Source: Diploscapter coronatus (lineage: Eukaryota; Nematoda; Chromadorea; Rhabditida; Rhabditidae). Taken from it: a stretch of DNA of 64,000 bases. Below, piece after piece: positions 12,734 through 31,074 of this stretch (position 1 is the first letter of the stretch; each line of letters begins with the position of its first letter). The notes under the pieces were generated by a model. That model made no database searches, was not told where the DNA came from, and saw only the letters and a program-made list of their open reading frames with translations. Made by a program: the position numbers and the translations under genes. The DNA lies in contig OZ038423.1 of assembly GCA_964036155.1 (NCBI GenBank), forward strand, positions 31,511,249-31,575,248, given 5' to 3'.

Positions 12734-15700
12734 ATGGACGCCGCGGACGTCCCAACGGAAAACTCTGCTTCGGCCGCGATCGCTTCGCAACGAGATAAGG
12801 CCGGGTAAATATTCGAGTTTTAGGCTAATTACAAGAAACTACTTTTGTTTTCGCATGTTTGAAAATAAATTTAGAAATCCGATGAAATTTTCCTTCGGCT
12901 AGATAAATCATTAGATTGTAAATAATAATTATCTGAAGATAACTTTGAAAAAGTTATCTATGACTAGATTTTAGTAACTTTTAGTTTGAGTAATCTGGTA
13001 CTTGTTGGAATATTAACGATAAATCATCAAATGACTTTTTCGAAGACATTGCAAGAATGAAACATACGCTAAGAAACAATGATCTCACAAATCATGAATC
13101 ATTTCCGCTCGTGCTTTTGTCTGAAAATTGAGATCGAAAATTTTGCGTGGGTTTGTTAATTCGATACAAAAATACCGCGAACTTCTTCAAAATATTATTT
13201 TAAAAATTAAAAAATCTAAATAGTTCTTAAAAAGTCGAAATTTTCAGATTCGAATTTAACAAGGACTGGTTGAAAGGTGCCGTGATCAACGGCGCTACCG
13301 GAGGCGGTCAAATGGCAGCGGTAAAATTTAATTTCCTAAAAAGCATGCTAACTTCCAAAATCTAGAAGCTTCAACTCTCGCCTCCAGCCGCAGAAACGGC
13401 GAGCACTGGAAGTCAGCCTGAGCAGGGCACAAGTTCTTCGACTCCTTCGGATATCGCGCTGGATGGAGGAGAGTCCATCTGGGATCAGGCCATTGAGCAG
13501 GTAGCATCTTTTAATATTATTTTTGATGCCGAAACCTGAGAGGTCGAAAATGAGGGGGAAGAAACGATTTTAGGTCAGTTTCTCTCCTTTTAGCGTGCTA
13601 TTTCTCGACTTTCTAACCACTGAAAATAGCTGTGCACCACTTTGCACGCCTCCCAGATTTAGGCATCAACAATACTAAAGTTTTTATCATTAATATACGA
13701 AAGTTCATGGTAATCAATCCGATGGAATGACTAAATATAAATTGACATAATCGTCAAAGTTATGATAAACCCAGTGAAGATCAGCTTGCAAATTGTCTCA
13801 TTCATTTGATTTCAGGCCTTTCAAGAAGCCCTAGCCATCTATCCACCATGTGGACGGAGGAAGATCATCATTAGCGACGAAGGGAAGATGTATGGTACGT
13901 AAAAATTTCGATTTTTTAAAAATCTAAATGTTTTTCTTTTTAAAAATTCAACCACGCGGAAGTAATTCTGAGTTCCAATTTTTTTGTCGTACGATAATTT
14001 TGCGCATTCGAATTTATCATCTTCACAAACCGGGCAATTTCCCCTCTGCCGACAAATCGCGCAGTCCGCAATTTGTCGCATCAGCGTTTCAAATTCGCAC
14101 CGTCACGCATCACTTGACGACAAAAATGGCGCCCAAAGGGGAGAAAGGGATTTTGAAGGGCAAAAATAGAGCATCCTTGCGATAATTGGCGAGTTTAGCA
14201 TGAAATATGATGCTATCCAACTACTGTATGGAGAGCGTAATTGCAAGTTTCAAGGATTTGAATAAAAGTGAATTGTGGTCATGCTAAGCATGGAATTGAA
14301 AATGTTCAACATATTTTCAAGATTTAGGGAACTTATGTAAAAATACTGATGGTCTTCACATAAAATCTTGAAAATTAGCGTACTCGAACTGCAATTTATG
14401 TCACTGTCTACGCGTAACAGCTATTTCTAAAGAAAGATGTATGCAAATTTTGAATTTAACAACTTTTATGTGGGCCAGTATTTCCAATTTCAGCTAATAC
14501 TCTCTAATCTAAGGAGATTAATCCATGTTTATAATCTTCTTCCCTTTGACTTTTCAATTAGCCTCGCAAAGTTTGTTGGTCGTGTGCCGCTGCGTCTGTC
14601 GGGCTTGTAAGTCGACATCAAAGCAACCAAGTCTTGCAGAGCGAAACCTCGGTCATCCAATATTTATACAATTCGGCTTATAGGGCTAATGCTAATGCAG
14701 AACTCGAGAGTCAGAAAGCCAGAAAGGAGCAGCGGGAGATTCTGCTATAAAGGGGCAAGAAGTAGGATAAAAAGCGAGAAATACATGGATTTAGGGATAG
14801 TTCAAGGACGAGTAGAACGAGAGTACAACTGTAAACATCGAGAATTTTAGAGATAGGGTAATTTTATTTATGGTGGACAATTTATTGGAAGATTTTATGA
14901 AGGCTAGTTTTCATTCATTTTTCTTAACCTTGAGGACGATGTGATGCAATTTAGAAAATTCTAAGGCACTCAAATAAAGAGTTTGCACTATTCGAAATAT
15001 TTATCTATTTTTCCTGCAAATAAAACCAAATCTATCATCATCAATCATTAGATTGATATTCGTTTCATTTTGCAGGTTTATTTGCCTAACTTGTGGATAT
15101 TTTCTATTGCGTAGTTCGTTTGTCTTTCGAACCAGTTCACATAAACTATTTGAAACATTCTAGGCAGTTTTCTTCTGCTATACATCAACATTGACTTTTG
15201 TTTCGATATTTCTACGCTGGTGGGCATGTTCAGATTTGTCCAGTTTCATTTTTCCTCGTTTTTTTGCGCTTCACGCCCCCGCGTTAGTTCAAATTTTGCG
15301 AGTGTTTCGTTGTTTCGATGGTCTGCTTTTGGCCGGACTTACGCTCTCTTTTGCTATGTTTCATCCTTCCATCGCGCGCTATATGTTTGTTATGCAGGCA
15401 CGGAAAAGAATGGATGTATATCCTGTCGGTTGCTTTCTCGGGTGCTAGCGAACGTACACTATTTTCGTCCATGCGAGTTGATTTGAGCCCTTAATCGAAT
15501 CACTTGAAAACTTATTTGATCTTTAGGAATGGGACAAAAAATAACAGCAGCCGTGTTCTACCCTGTCCGATAGAAAGAACAAAGTTTTCGAGGCACGGTA
15601 GAGGAGGAAGTCATCTCTTTATCGAGGGATAACAAAGAGCAATAGAATAGAAAAAGAGTGATAAATAAAATCTCTGGGTCAGGCAAATGGGCAAAAGTTA

Positions 15701-18700
15701 GGAAAATCGCCGCCAAAAATTCAAAAATGATGAAAAAGGTGCGATTTAGTACATTTGTCGTTTGATGGATGAAAACAAGCACCGAAAATATGTGGATTGA
15801 ACCTAATCGGATCTGTTTTAGGTTTAAATTAAAAATGGAAAATGCGAATATCAAAAATGCTAATTTTCTAGCCTAAGACCATTTTGGGGGAAGTTCGGGA
15901 TTTTTACCAAAAATGATAATTTTTGGCACCCGATACCGTTTTTGGTACCAAATAGCTTCCTGAACCAAAAAGTGCTATGTAAACTGCGTGCTTCTCAAGT
16001 GGGTCAATGCGATGATGGTGCAATTCGATGCCAATGAATATGGTAGTGGTGTCATAGTGATGGGATTGGGTTTCATCAAACATTGTATTGGTATGATTAC
16101 CAGATTTTTATAACAACGTCGATAATTGTTAGTTTCAATACAAATTTATCAGCAAGGCCCAAAATTATGGCTTTATTTTCTGTATTCTAAAAATCCCATG
16201 AGATGTCTTGATTTATTGGCTCCAAGTATTATTGTCAGAAAATCTGCAGTTGTCAATTACCCTCAACAAGCTCTCGATGGAAAATTACTGCTTTGCTCAC
16301 AAAAGAGCTCATCTCCATGAAAGGAAAAAGAACTCCCAATGTATTAGGGGCGCCAACAGATGGTTTTATGCTGGTTTGAATGGGTCACAGACCAAAATCC
16401 GAGAGTCCTTGCATTCGCTATATGCTTGATGCGATTTGATTGATCTACAGTCGAGCAATTTTTCGGGCTTCTTTTCTTCTATAACATATCTTCTATCTCT
16501 CGTCCGGCAATTTTTCTGGCTTCTCTATGCTCTACGGGTTTCCTATTACCTCTAGAAAGACCCAATTATTATGTCCGTCTCCGACCAGCTGCCCTCGCAC
16601 TAATTGTTGGAAGGAGGCAAACTGCCTCTAGGGAAGGAACTGTAAAACGCAAATGTAGTCAACTGTAAGCAGCAAATCGAGGCTTACTTTGAATTGTGGT
16701 TTAAAAATGTAAAAAATGACCTGAGCAAAGTGCTTTATATGATCTTAAAATTCTCAGATCGTATATGCATGCTAGATGCCACTTTAATTAAATCTACATA
16801 TCAAACGTTCTGCCTTCTTCTTTGCATCTGTCAAATCTAAACGAAATCCAATTTTTCGATTTTCAATTCAATCTCTGAGGTCAGACTCCAAATCAGGGTC
16901 TATTCTAAAGGCCTGTAAACGATCCATGTAAAATCTCTTGCCCTATGATGAAGCATAGGAAATGAAAACCGTCGGATTTATCCCCAAAATACCTGCTAGA
17001 TCAATTCCCGTCTGTCCATTCCCTCTGTATATCCAGCTGTTGGTTGGCAGGGGCAAGCGAGGGAAGGCAAGTGAAAAAGTAGCTTGAAAGGAAGCGGCGG
17101 GGTCAAATGATTGATTGGCATAAAAATGGAAACTGGAAAAAAACGCGATTAAAATTGTATTTTTCATAAATTATTGATAATCAGACAATTTGTAAATCTA
17201 ATAACATCGACCTCCTGTATTTCACACCCACACCCACTTTTCTTTTCTCTTACCTCTCTTCCCTACCCTCTTCTCAAAAAGTGGACGTGGAATACAAAAA
17301 AACTAATGGGGTTATGATGCAAAACTTAGGTAAATGAATTAGGATGCAATATCTTTTCTCATGCTATTTTCCAATATCCTGTGCCGCGATGTCTTGAGAT
17401 TTACAAAATTTCTGTGATTTAAAAGAAAAAACATCTAAAAACGAAAATAATAAAATTTTTAGGCCGCAACGAACTGATCGCCCGGTACATCAAGTTGAGA
17501 TGTGGCAAAACCCGCACGAGAAAGCAAGTCTCTTCGCACATCCAAGTCCTTGCAAGGAAGAAAACCAGAGAGGAGCAGACTAAACATAAGGTAGCTCGGA
17601 TTTGGTGAAGATCAGTTTTGTTATTAGAGAATTTAGACCGAAAACGGCTTACTTCCTGATACAATTCTGCCAGTGACGCCTAAGCCGAGAATCAATGGAA
17701 TTCAGGTAATTTCCATCTATCACTTTATTTATCTCAATTATACTATTCTATCTTCTATCAATCAAAAATTTCGCTAAAATTCTGTTTGCAGTCTTCTGTT
17801 AAAAATTCAGAGTTTAAATAAGATTTTTCTTCAATTTCATCATTTCTCGATGATGCAATTGAAATTGACTTCTTCCTACTTTTCTATGTCTAAAAGCTAT
17901 TTTCAGATTTATACTATCTAGATCTAACTAAATAACTCCATTGCAGGTGCCCTCTAGCTCGCCTGGCCATCTCCCGTTCGACCACACGCACCTGTCCGCG
18001 TCCCTGTCGCCGACAGTTGCCGCTCTGTCAGCTGTCTCAGCCACTTCCCTCGTCGCCAGCCAGCTTCACGCAGATGCGGTTGCTAAAGACCATCTCACCA
18101 CGCAACAACTCATCAACAAACTCCAATCCAGTAAGGCACAGCAAAGTTTCGTAGCAATTATGAATCTGAAAAAATTGACCTATTCGGAATCGAATTTCGC
18201 CATCCTAGATCTCACTTCTCTGGATCTATACGATTCCTTCAATTTGTTTAATCCAAAAAATGAAGAAAAAATTCTGGAGAATAGAGTTGATCTAAACAAA
18301 TTTAATTTTAGCCAATCCCGCAATTTTGCCAGCCATGTGCAACCCGATTTGGGCCACGAATCTGCAGCTACCGTTCCAAATCACGTCCGCAGTGCAGGAC
18401 ATCAAGCCGCCTGTGATGTCGTAAGATTTTTCTTTATAATCCATAAAATTTTTCCAACTAAAAATGTTGAATCATGAAATTTGCCATTTTTGCACCTGAC
18501 ATCTCCTTATCACTGATTGATTCAGTTCACGAGTTCATGTCCTAATCACTAGCCATCTAGTCACTCTTCCAGGCTATTTCACGATTGTATGCGTCTTTTT
18601 TCTTTGTCCATTCACGTCATGTTCATTCACTATTTCTTTCGATTCGTTTTTCTTTCGACATTTCTTCATTCCATATCAGAAACTGTTTGCTCACTTTTTC

Positions 18701-19985
18701 TTCGACCCGCAGCAAGCAACCGATTCAAACCGACAATAGATATCAATTAGTACACGACGAATCTTATGAACTGTTATTGAAAAGGGGGGACTTGGAAAAT
18801 TTAAAGGAAAACGACAAAATGATTATTTCTGACCTACTCATTCAATCTGTCTAAAATATCGAAATTAGGAATGAAAACTTCGAAATAAACTCTTCGACTT
18901 CTTTTTATAAAATAAACGGATTTTAAAAACGGCTTTTTATCTTATAATTTCAGACTTTCCTGCAACACGGAATTCTCCAACTCCAGATGCATCATGTCTT
19001 CGGACATAGAGCTCATTTCGTTCACTGCCTATGTCGAAAACGCCGAAAATGGAAATCGGGTCAATCTCGTCAACATTCCTGGAAATCCTGAAGATATGGA
19101 GGTAGAACTTAAGTTGAATAGTCTTATGAAAATATTCCTGCATTTATCTTTACAGATATAAAAAAGCACTTTTGTCGTCACTTCTTTATCTTAAATTAGT
19201 TTAAAATCATTAAAACCTAATATTATTACATTCAGAACATCAAAATCGACAGCATCTATGAAAAATACCCGAATTCGCTCCGAGAGCTGTTCCAGAAATG
19301 TCCGAAAGATCGATTCTACCTCGCCAAGTGCTGGGCCAACATCGAATTCGAGGGGGATCCAAAGTAGCTTCGAAAATGGGAATTCAACATTTGAAAGTGC
19401 AAAAATTTTAGATCATTAACCTATGCTGTTGATTCGTACTACAAGTCAATGAAAAAGTTCGACATCCGAGTTGCAACGCAAGTTTGTTCATTCGGTACTA
19501 AAGCCGTCGAGAAAATTGAGGTAAATTTGTGACTTTAGGACTGATAGTTAAAATTTCTCTAATTTAGAGCTTCAAACCGGTGAACTACAACGCTCTAGTT
19601 GGTCCGTACACCTATAATCTCGAAAACTCGTCCATGTGCGAATACATGACCAAATTCATCAGCGAGTTGAAGAAGCTGCAATTCCAGGAGTGGATGAACA
19701 ATGTGCTGGAGAATTTCACTGTTTTGCAGGTACCTATGACATTTTATTATTATTTAAAAATCAACTTGTTCAAATAATTTTAAATATTTAACCAAATATA
19801 TTTCGAAAAGGACTTAGTTATTTAAATTATTGCCCTAGTGAGTTTAGGAGAATGTTTCAAATGGAGTTTCATTTCAGATTGTTTCAAACAAGGATACCGA
19901 CGAAACTCTGCTCGTGATGTGCTTCCTATTCGAAGTCAGTGAAGACCAAGAGGCCAATTATTCCGTGTTCCGACTAATCGAGTAG
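12734..19985 (+). CDS. egl-44: TEAD/Scalloped transcription factor, EGL-44 orthologue
   Basis: Sequence-specific nuclear factor of the TEAD family, which binds M-CAT type sites and works with YAP/Vestigial-type cofactors. Thirteen phase-consistent exons: 12734-12804, 13248-13320, 13366-13500, 13816-13894, 17463-17590, 17637-17705, 17947-18130, 18312-18420, 18954-19101, 19236-19363, 19412-19520, 19568-19729, 19878-19985, giving 500 aa. The TEA DNA-binding domain spans about residues 85-160 and includes [20 protein letters not shown] and [15 protein letters not shown]. The C-terminal YAP-binding fold covers about 300-500, with [10 protein letters not shown] and NVLENFTVL matching the family. 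The length fits the worm protein. The loop reads [11 protein letters not shown], where vertebrate TEADs have Thr for Cys. A 3.6-kb intron splits the TEA domain. In C. elegans EGL-44 works with the zinc-finger protein EGL-46 in neurons; that partner is not in this window. Confidence 0.95.
13895..17462 (+). other. Large intron 4 of egl-44
   Basis: A 3.57-kb intron interrupts the TEA-domain codons between KMYG and RNEL. No exon of another gene is supported inside. Open frames at 15191-15486 sit in a GC- and CT-richer patch and overlap in several frames. The size compared with the 45-500 nt neighbours suggests it could hold enhancers or an internal promoter, which is inference. Confidence 0.5.
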
Positions 19986-21327
19986 ACTTTATTTATATTT
20001 CTCCTAATTATCCTTGAGCATGTTTAATCTAAATTAATTATACTTGCAAATATTAGCGTTGATTTCTCATAAAATTACAAAAAGCGTGTGATTTTATATC
20101 GTAAATGACCGATTACTTGAGATGAAGTAAAGCACATAAACTTTTGATACGTGAGAATTAGCCCGTTATTTACAGCCGGCTTTACGCTATTATACCATAT
20201 TCAAGGAATGAAATATACGACTATTTGTACATATGCAATGCCCACTTTGCACATTCAAATACGCGTGATTCGTTTATTTCGTCTCAAGTTATCGGTCGTT
20301 GACAATAAGATTTGTAAGAAATCAACGATATTCCTGTCATTTCCTCCGAATCTAGCCATTATTTTGCAATGTGCAGCGACATTTTCTAGCAAAAAACTTG
20401 TCACTTACTCAAATCTCAGACATTTTGAAATTGCATTGATTTTTCGAGTGTTCGGTGAACGTTTTCCCTATTTTATTTTTAATTTAAAATAATCAAACTC
20501 AATTAGCGGTTAATTTCAGTTCGTTACGATTACGTTTCTTTATGAGGCGAAGTTTTATTTGAGAAATTAATTATTAGAGATTAGGATATTTGTTGAAAAG
20601 TAATTTCCTACTGATTTTATTACTTTTCAACCATAATTTTCATTAAAAATCCCAGATTTGCTAAACTCCTCAGTGAATCTTGGAAATGCCAAAATTTGTC
20701 GAGGTTTTATTGGTTATTATTTAATTTTTTCCTATTTATATTCCCTTATTTCAAGATCAACAAAACTCGATAATCCGATATTTTCACCTCAATACTTTTC
20801 ATTTGTACCCTTGCATTTTTAAAATATCCATTCAGTTATCATCAGTTTTCCATTTCTCGTCGACTTTTCGACTTTTCTGCCATTTAGCGAAAATTTCGTG
20901 CATTTAGATATCCGATTTTGACAGTTACTCTGAGTTAGTTCAGTTCGTAAATTATTCCAGTTTTTTTTTTCAAATTTGACATTTTGAGTTGCATTTTGAT
21001 CAATTCATTTTAGATGCATTTTCACGAGTATTAGTAATCGAAATTTTCTTTAAGAATTTAGGCAAACTAAATTTGGCTTTGAATGATAATGTCCCAATAC
21101 TCTTCCATACGGTTTATTCTCCATACTTGTTTCATCGCATTTGATTTTTAAACCTATCTTCTTATCATTGATTATTTAATTTAGGAATGATTTTGTTCGA
21201 AATCAATGATATTCCCTAATTCACACAACAATTCTGGTCTGCCTAGCGAAATGTCCACTCTCTTTGTCATCCATTTTTGTCTGTATGTGTAAATATTTAT
21301 ACCCAAGCAAATCAATAAAACATGATA
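19986..21327. other. Intergenic region between convergent egl-44 and ABC transporter
   Basis: AT-rich spacer between two genes that run toward each other. It contains the family C MITE at 20104-20301. Nothing else is recognisable; the overlapping short open frames at 20151-20492 and 21264-21473 are not supported as genes. Confidence 0.5.
20104..20301. mobile_element. MITE-like element, family C copy 1
   Basis: About 198 bp with terminal inverted repeats of about 25 bp: ACCGATTACTTGAGATGA at the left and the reverse complement of ACCGATAACTTGAGACGA at the right. A second copy in opposite orientation is at 44549-44750 and shares the interior, including ATGCAATGCCCACTTTGCAC. No open reading frame. 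The two copies lie beside or inside unrelated genes, as expected of a mobile element. Confidence 0.8.
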
Positions 21328-21333
21328 TTTTAT
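21328..21333 (-). terminator. AATAAA polyadenylation signal of the ABC transporter
   Basis: On the minus strand AATAAA lies about 50 nt past the TGA at 21384-21386, a usual place for a 3'-end signal in nematodes. Confidence 0.5.
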
Positions 21334-21383
21334 TCAAAATGTTAATTTTTACAATAATACAAAATAAAACCAGGTTTATAGAT

Positions 21384-26851
<5,468 letters not shown>

Positions 26852-26971
26852 TTTTCGATCTCATTAAACTCGAGAATAGTTCTAAATTCATTTTTAAATA
26901 AATAGTTATTCAGATTATTTTATTTAGAAATTCAATTTATGAATTGATTGAATGATCGCATTTACAGTTTG

Positions 26972-27001
26972 AGCAGTTAGAGCAGTTAGAGCAGTTAGAG
27001 C
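26972..27001. repeat. 9-bp tandem repeat, unit AGCAGTTAG
   Basis: Three full units plus a partial unit in direct succession, about 120 bp upstream of the ABC transporter start codon. A simple repeat of this kind varies easily in copy number; no function is shown. Confidence 0.85.
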
Positions 27002-27654
27002 TTGAGAAGTCAAAATGTTTTATTACAATAATAAATAAACAAAATGTCTATAATAAAGGTTAAATTTATAAAATGAACGAGACTATTTATAATCAGTCGA
27101 TTTCGCTCGGAATTGTGTCATCAAAAATTAAGCACCTAAATCGGCCGCTGAGTTATAGGGTTTGTGCAGCAATAAAAATGATGCACGGCTGCTTCTGCTT
27201 TTCAGGTCCTTCTGCCTCTTCTCTAGTCCAACAATGGAAGAGAGCAATTTAAAGCCGATAGGCCCACGATTGCATGCATTTTATGCCAGAAAATATGTAA
27301 ATTGTAGTGCTACTGATAAGCAAGCGACGTGAATTAATCATGATCAAACACAAACCAGGAAAAATAGCACTTACCCACGGATCATTCGGGCTTATCTATC
27401 ACAAAATGATGGAAATATAGTTCTGGTTTAGAGCATGGTTAACAATTAAGAACCTTTTCCTATCTGATAATTTTCTAACATGTGGAAATACTCTAAAACT
27501 TTTATGCGGTCGACTTTTCATTGTAAATTCAATTTTTTACCTCGAATATTTAATTACACCTGAAAGCGATAATTTGCCACTGAAGATTAGCCTAATGTGC
27601 TATCCAACTGTTGCAACGTCTTGGATTATTGCCAATGATACGGGGAATACATAT

Positions 27655-27908
27655 ATGGTTATGCGTCGCTGTCTAGAGCATGGTCTCAGGTTAGTCTCCA
27701 CTTCGATTCAAACCAAAGGGTTTAAGAAATATTGGTAGTAGATAAAACAGCGGAAAATTTTCCTGAAATTCCTCGGCTGTTGCACACAACAACAGTCTGC
27801 CCTCGAGACAGGCCACTAGTCCTGTGTGGTTAGGATAGGCCGACTGTCCCATCACGGGCTGAGGGTAGTCGACCCCATTTAGTCGAGGAATAAGGCAGGG
27901 AAAAAAAC
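27655..27908 (+). mobile_element. SINE-like repeat, copy 1
   Basis: About 250 bp, closely similar to 30803-31074. Shared blocks include CTCGGCTGTTGCACACAACA and AGGATAGGCCGACTGTCCCA. In this copy the tRNA-like head is decayed or truncated: a box B-like CTTCGATTC remains near 27701, but no clear box A. The 3' end runs into seven A residues. See copy 2 for the intact head. Confidence 0.7.
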
Positions 27909-28380
27909 ACGTTAGAAACTAGTTTATGGGTGCGAAATATGTTATATCTACCCAATTTGAGTTCTAATTTGAACAACTTTTCAATACAAAATTTTTTGGA
28001 AATTCCGAAAAACTCCGACCAAAATTGGTCGGAGTCGGAATCGAATTTTTTCAAGTCTCGAAATCGGAATTCCGAACAGCCTTGTCAAGAGTCCTCTAAT
28101 TTAGAAAATTAATGCACTAATGAAGAAACTTTTTCATGAGCAATACTGATGAGTAATAAAAAGCTTTTTGGAACTTTACTTTGATTGAAAATATTGATCA
28201 AAAATTCCAAGTAATGAGAAAACAGAAATTAGTAAACAAATGTATCTTAGCACGTCATTACTAATCATTAGTATGAGTAATTTTGATCGTATCTACTCAT
28301 ATATAATGATATGTAAAATCATCTAGGTACGAAAATATTCTCTATTATTTTATTTTGCCTATATAATTTTTAAAATCACT

Positions 28381-29937
28381 ATGAATTTTAACCTGGCTTT
28401 ATCACTCCTATGGATCTCATTTTCTAATGACTTTAGTCATATTTCGAGTAAGTTGAATAATTTACCAATGATTAAAATAAATATGAATGGTTTTAGACGC
28501 TGCCTATGCAAGATTATTTGGAAGATCTTTTGCACATCAACATTCGGCACGAAACCGACCAATTCACTATTCACAGTCTACGCCTATACCCAATCTTTTT
28601 CGCGTTAAAAATCCTAAAGCATCGATTGCCCCTGTGCTTATTCTCTTGTCAATGAATGATGATGAAACACGACAATTTGATTCAAATCAAGGAGATTCAT
28701 CCAATAATAACGATAGTAAGAAATAGTGTAATTTTCATTAAATGCATATTCAATATGATTTTGAAGAAAAATCCTTTAAAAAGTGTAGTTTTATGATAAA
28801 CGAATTTTTGCCTACATTAATTCCTTATCTATTTAATGAATTAGGAAATTTTAGACGCTCCAAAGACGTCTTTTAATTTTGATGAATTAGTTAGTCAAGG
28901 CAGAGTTATTCCCTTGAAATTTAATAATGGAACGAAAACACTTGAGCGAGATCAAGGTTTGAAGCCTGGCTATGAATTACCAAGGATGTTTGTTCTGCTT
29001 TCAAGAGAAACAAATGCAACATCTGGTAACTATATGATTTATTTCTTCAATTTAATTACAAAATTGATTAAACGAAACATCGAAGATGTAGACAGCTTGA
29101 AAAAGCTAGAAAATCAATTTAGATTTTGATTTTAAACGTTTAAATTCCAAATTTATCAAGTCATTAGCCTTAACTGATGTCATACATTTATTGTTTCTTA
29201 CTTTTAGCTAATGCGACATCATCTAACAATGGGACAGATTTACTAAAATCTATCGAAAGATATGGTGAAGAAGTGAAGTTCGCTAAAAATGAAACAAAAG
29301 CTGAATCAACAGTATATTCATCCACGACTGCCGAAATAACCTCAACAACAATTCAAAGCGCTTCCAAAGCATCTACCATGAAATACGTCAATGAATTATC
29401 GTCAATTAAGTCTGGTGAATAACTCATTTCATGACTAAAATGCATAAGCACCTTATGAAAATGACTAATGAACTTCAATTTAGAAACCAAGAATTCAACT
29501 AACGTTAACACCGAGAACCTTAACAATACGTCATACAAAGACGGAGAAGGCGAATTGTGAGATGATCATTCAGGATGTCAATTAATTTCTTTCAAACAAG
29601 TATACTTTCAGAGATGAACAAGTAACATTGTACATTTCCATAGTTTCTTCCATATTTATATTTGTTATCATCGGGATAATTTGTTGGTGCGGATTCTCCA
29701 AAGAAGATGCCAAAACAATTGGCGGTATGATTTTCAAGAGTTAACTTACAGTAAAAAAGAAAATTAGAAGATTTTCTATATCTAAAATAGTAATATTTAG
29801 ACGTGAGTGGAACCGAATTAACTGAAATGGCCAAGAAAACGGATCACCCATATCTGGCAAATACATTAAATCCTAATGATTTGTATAGCCCAATACAAAA
29901 GAAGAAGAATGATAGAATCGAAATTACAAATGAATAA
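28381..29937 (+). CDS. Single-pass (type I) membrane protein, unknown family
   Basis: Seven exons with matching phases: 28381-28447, 28497-28715, 28855-29025, 29208-29414, 29484-29556, 29612-29724, 29801-29937, giving 328 aa. The first 20 residues (MNFNLALSLLWISFS...) look like a signal peptide. The ectodomain of about 230 residues has no cysteine pairs I can see, and becomes Ser/Thr/Asn-rich with N-glycosylation sequons (NNGT, NSTN, NNTS) toward the membrane, like a mucin-type stalk. One membrane span follows (about residues 252-275, IYSSIF-type hydrophobics ending in CWCGF). The tail of about 50 residues is hydrophilic and carries a KKK cluster. The first four introns are all phase 1. I recognise no domain. 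It could be a lineage-specific surface protein; function unknown. Confidence 0.75.
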
Positions 29938-30360
29938 AAAAGATACATATTTATTTAGTTAAATTCATTTTATTCACAAATGTGATTGTTAGATGTATAA
30001 TTTGAAAACCAAAAGGCAAAAATAATCAAATGGCATCTTCTAGGCAAGTTAGATATTTTTAGTTGCTCGTTTTCGCAATTTTAGTATTGAATTCGTAGAA
30101 TTGAAATTCTAAATTACTTCTTAGAAGCGAAATAAGTATTGGTAAACAGATGTTAATGAACTGCTTTATCGACGAAATTCATTGTGAACAGGAGGCTTGC
30201 TTACGTTTTATTTTATTTTGATTCTTCCTATTAGTCATTCATGTTATTAGCGCTTTATATAAGAGTTTGGGAAAACAATTTGGTAAATTCTATTTATTTG
30301 GTTTTACTAACCCGACTATTTGAATCATGGGATACCGCTAGTATCAGAATAAACGGATCA

Positions 30361-30622
30361 TACTTAGAGAGCACAAGTCCTGTCCACTCTGAAGACAAAG
30401 TGAGTAATTTTTCGTAAAAATGTTTAAAAAAAAGTATAGAAAAATCGCTCGCAGGAAGGGTTTTCTGATCGTCATCTTCAGAAACTCATATCTTTGGTTA
30501 CACTGATCCGTCTTTCATGCGGTTTTTTTTTGCTATAATCATGTCTAGTCCTACAGGTTCTTAGAAAAATACTTCCATGATGTTGTCTTCATATCGAAAT
30601 ATCACTTGTCCTCTCTAGGTAT
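30361..30622 (+). repeat. Dispersed direct repeat, copy 1
   Basis: About 260 bp that align along their whole length with 35249-35515 in the same orientation, sharing TTTCTGATCGTCATCTTC, TGAAGACAAA and CATG-GTTTTTT-CTATAA in order. By eye roughly two thirds to three quarters of positions agree. It has no open frame. The copies flank the chemoreceptor locus. This is probably an old transposon fragment; a decayed gene duplicate is possible. Confidence 0.65.
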
Positions 30623-30802
30623 AGTTGACATTTTGGATAGAGATTTTAAATATAACCTAACCATGAGGAGCGTGGCGATATCCAGTCACACAACAGCAAT
30701 CCTTATAATCACCGTCACAATAACTACTTAGCCAGTAGTTACAATTATCAAACTTAAAACAACTATTCCATCAATTTTAGAGAATATTTAAATCCAGACA
30801 TT

Positions 30803-31074
30803 GCGGTAGTCTAGCGCAGTGGCTGTGTGTCACTATCTAGAGCATGGCCTCAAGCTTGTGTCCTCATCTCGATCCAAACCAAAAGGGTTAAAAAATATTG
30901 ATAGTGGATAAAACCACGAAAAATCTGCCTAAAATCCCTCGGCTGTTGCACACAACAACAGTCTGTCCTCGGGACGGGCCACTAGTTCTGTGTGGCTAGG
31001 ATAGGCCGACTGTCCCATCACGGCTGGAGGGTAGCCGACCCCATTTAGTCGAGGAACAAGGCTAGGGATTTTTC
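30803..31074 (+). mobile_element. SINE-like repeat with tRNA-like head, copy 2
   Basis: The first 78 bp resemble a tRNA gene. TAGCGCAGTGG (30813-30823) is a perfect RNA polymerase III box A, and TCTCGATCC (about 30867-30875) is a two-mismatch box B at tRNA-like spacing. A body of about 190 bp follows, nearly identical to copy 1 at 27655-27908. That combination of an internal Pol III promoter, a non-coding body and dispersed copies is the signature of a tRNA-derived SINE. The head does not fold into a convincing functional tRNA, so I do not call a tRNA gene. Confidence 0.6.

Larger units (their letters stand above)
26852..28380. other. Intergenic region between ABC transporter and membrane-protein gene
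   Basis: The start sites of the two divergent genes flank this 1.5-kb stretch, so it should hold both promoters. It contains a 9-bp tandem repeat (26972-27001) and the SINE-like element at 27655-27908. No coding exon is supported. Confidence 0.5.

Noticed and set aside
18585..18854. 89-aa open frame between TEAD exons
   Set aside because: The flanking TEAD exons join perfectly in phase without it and it matches nothing in the family.
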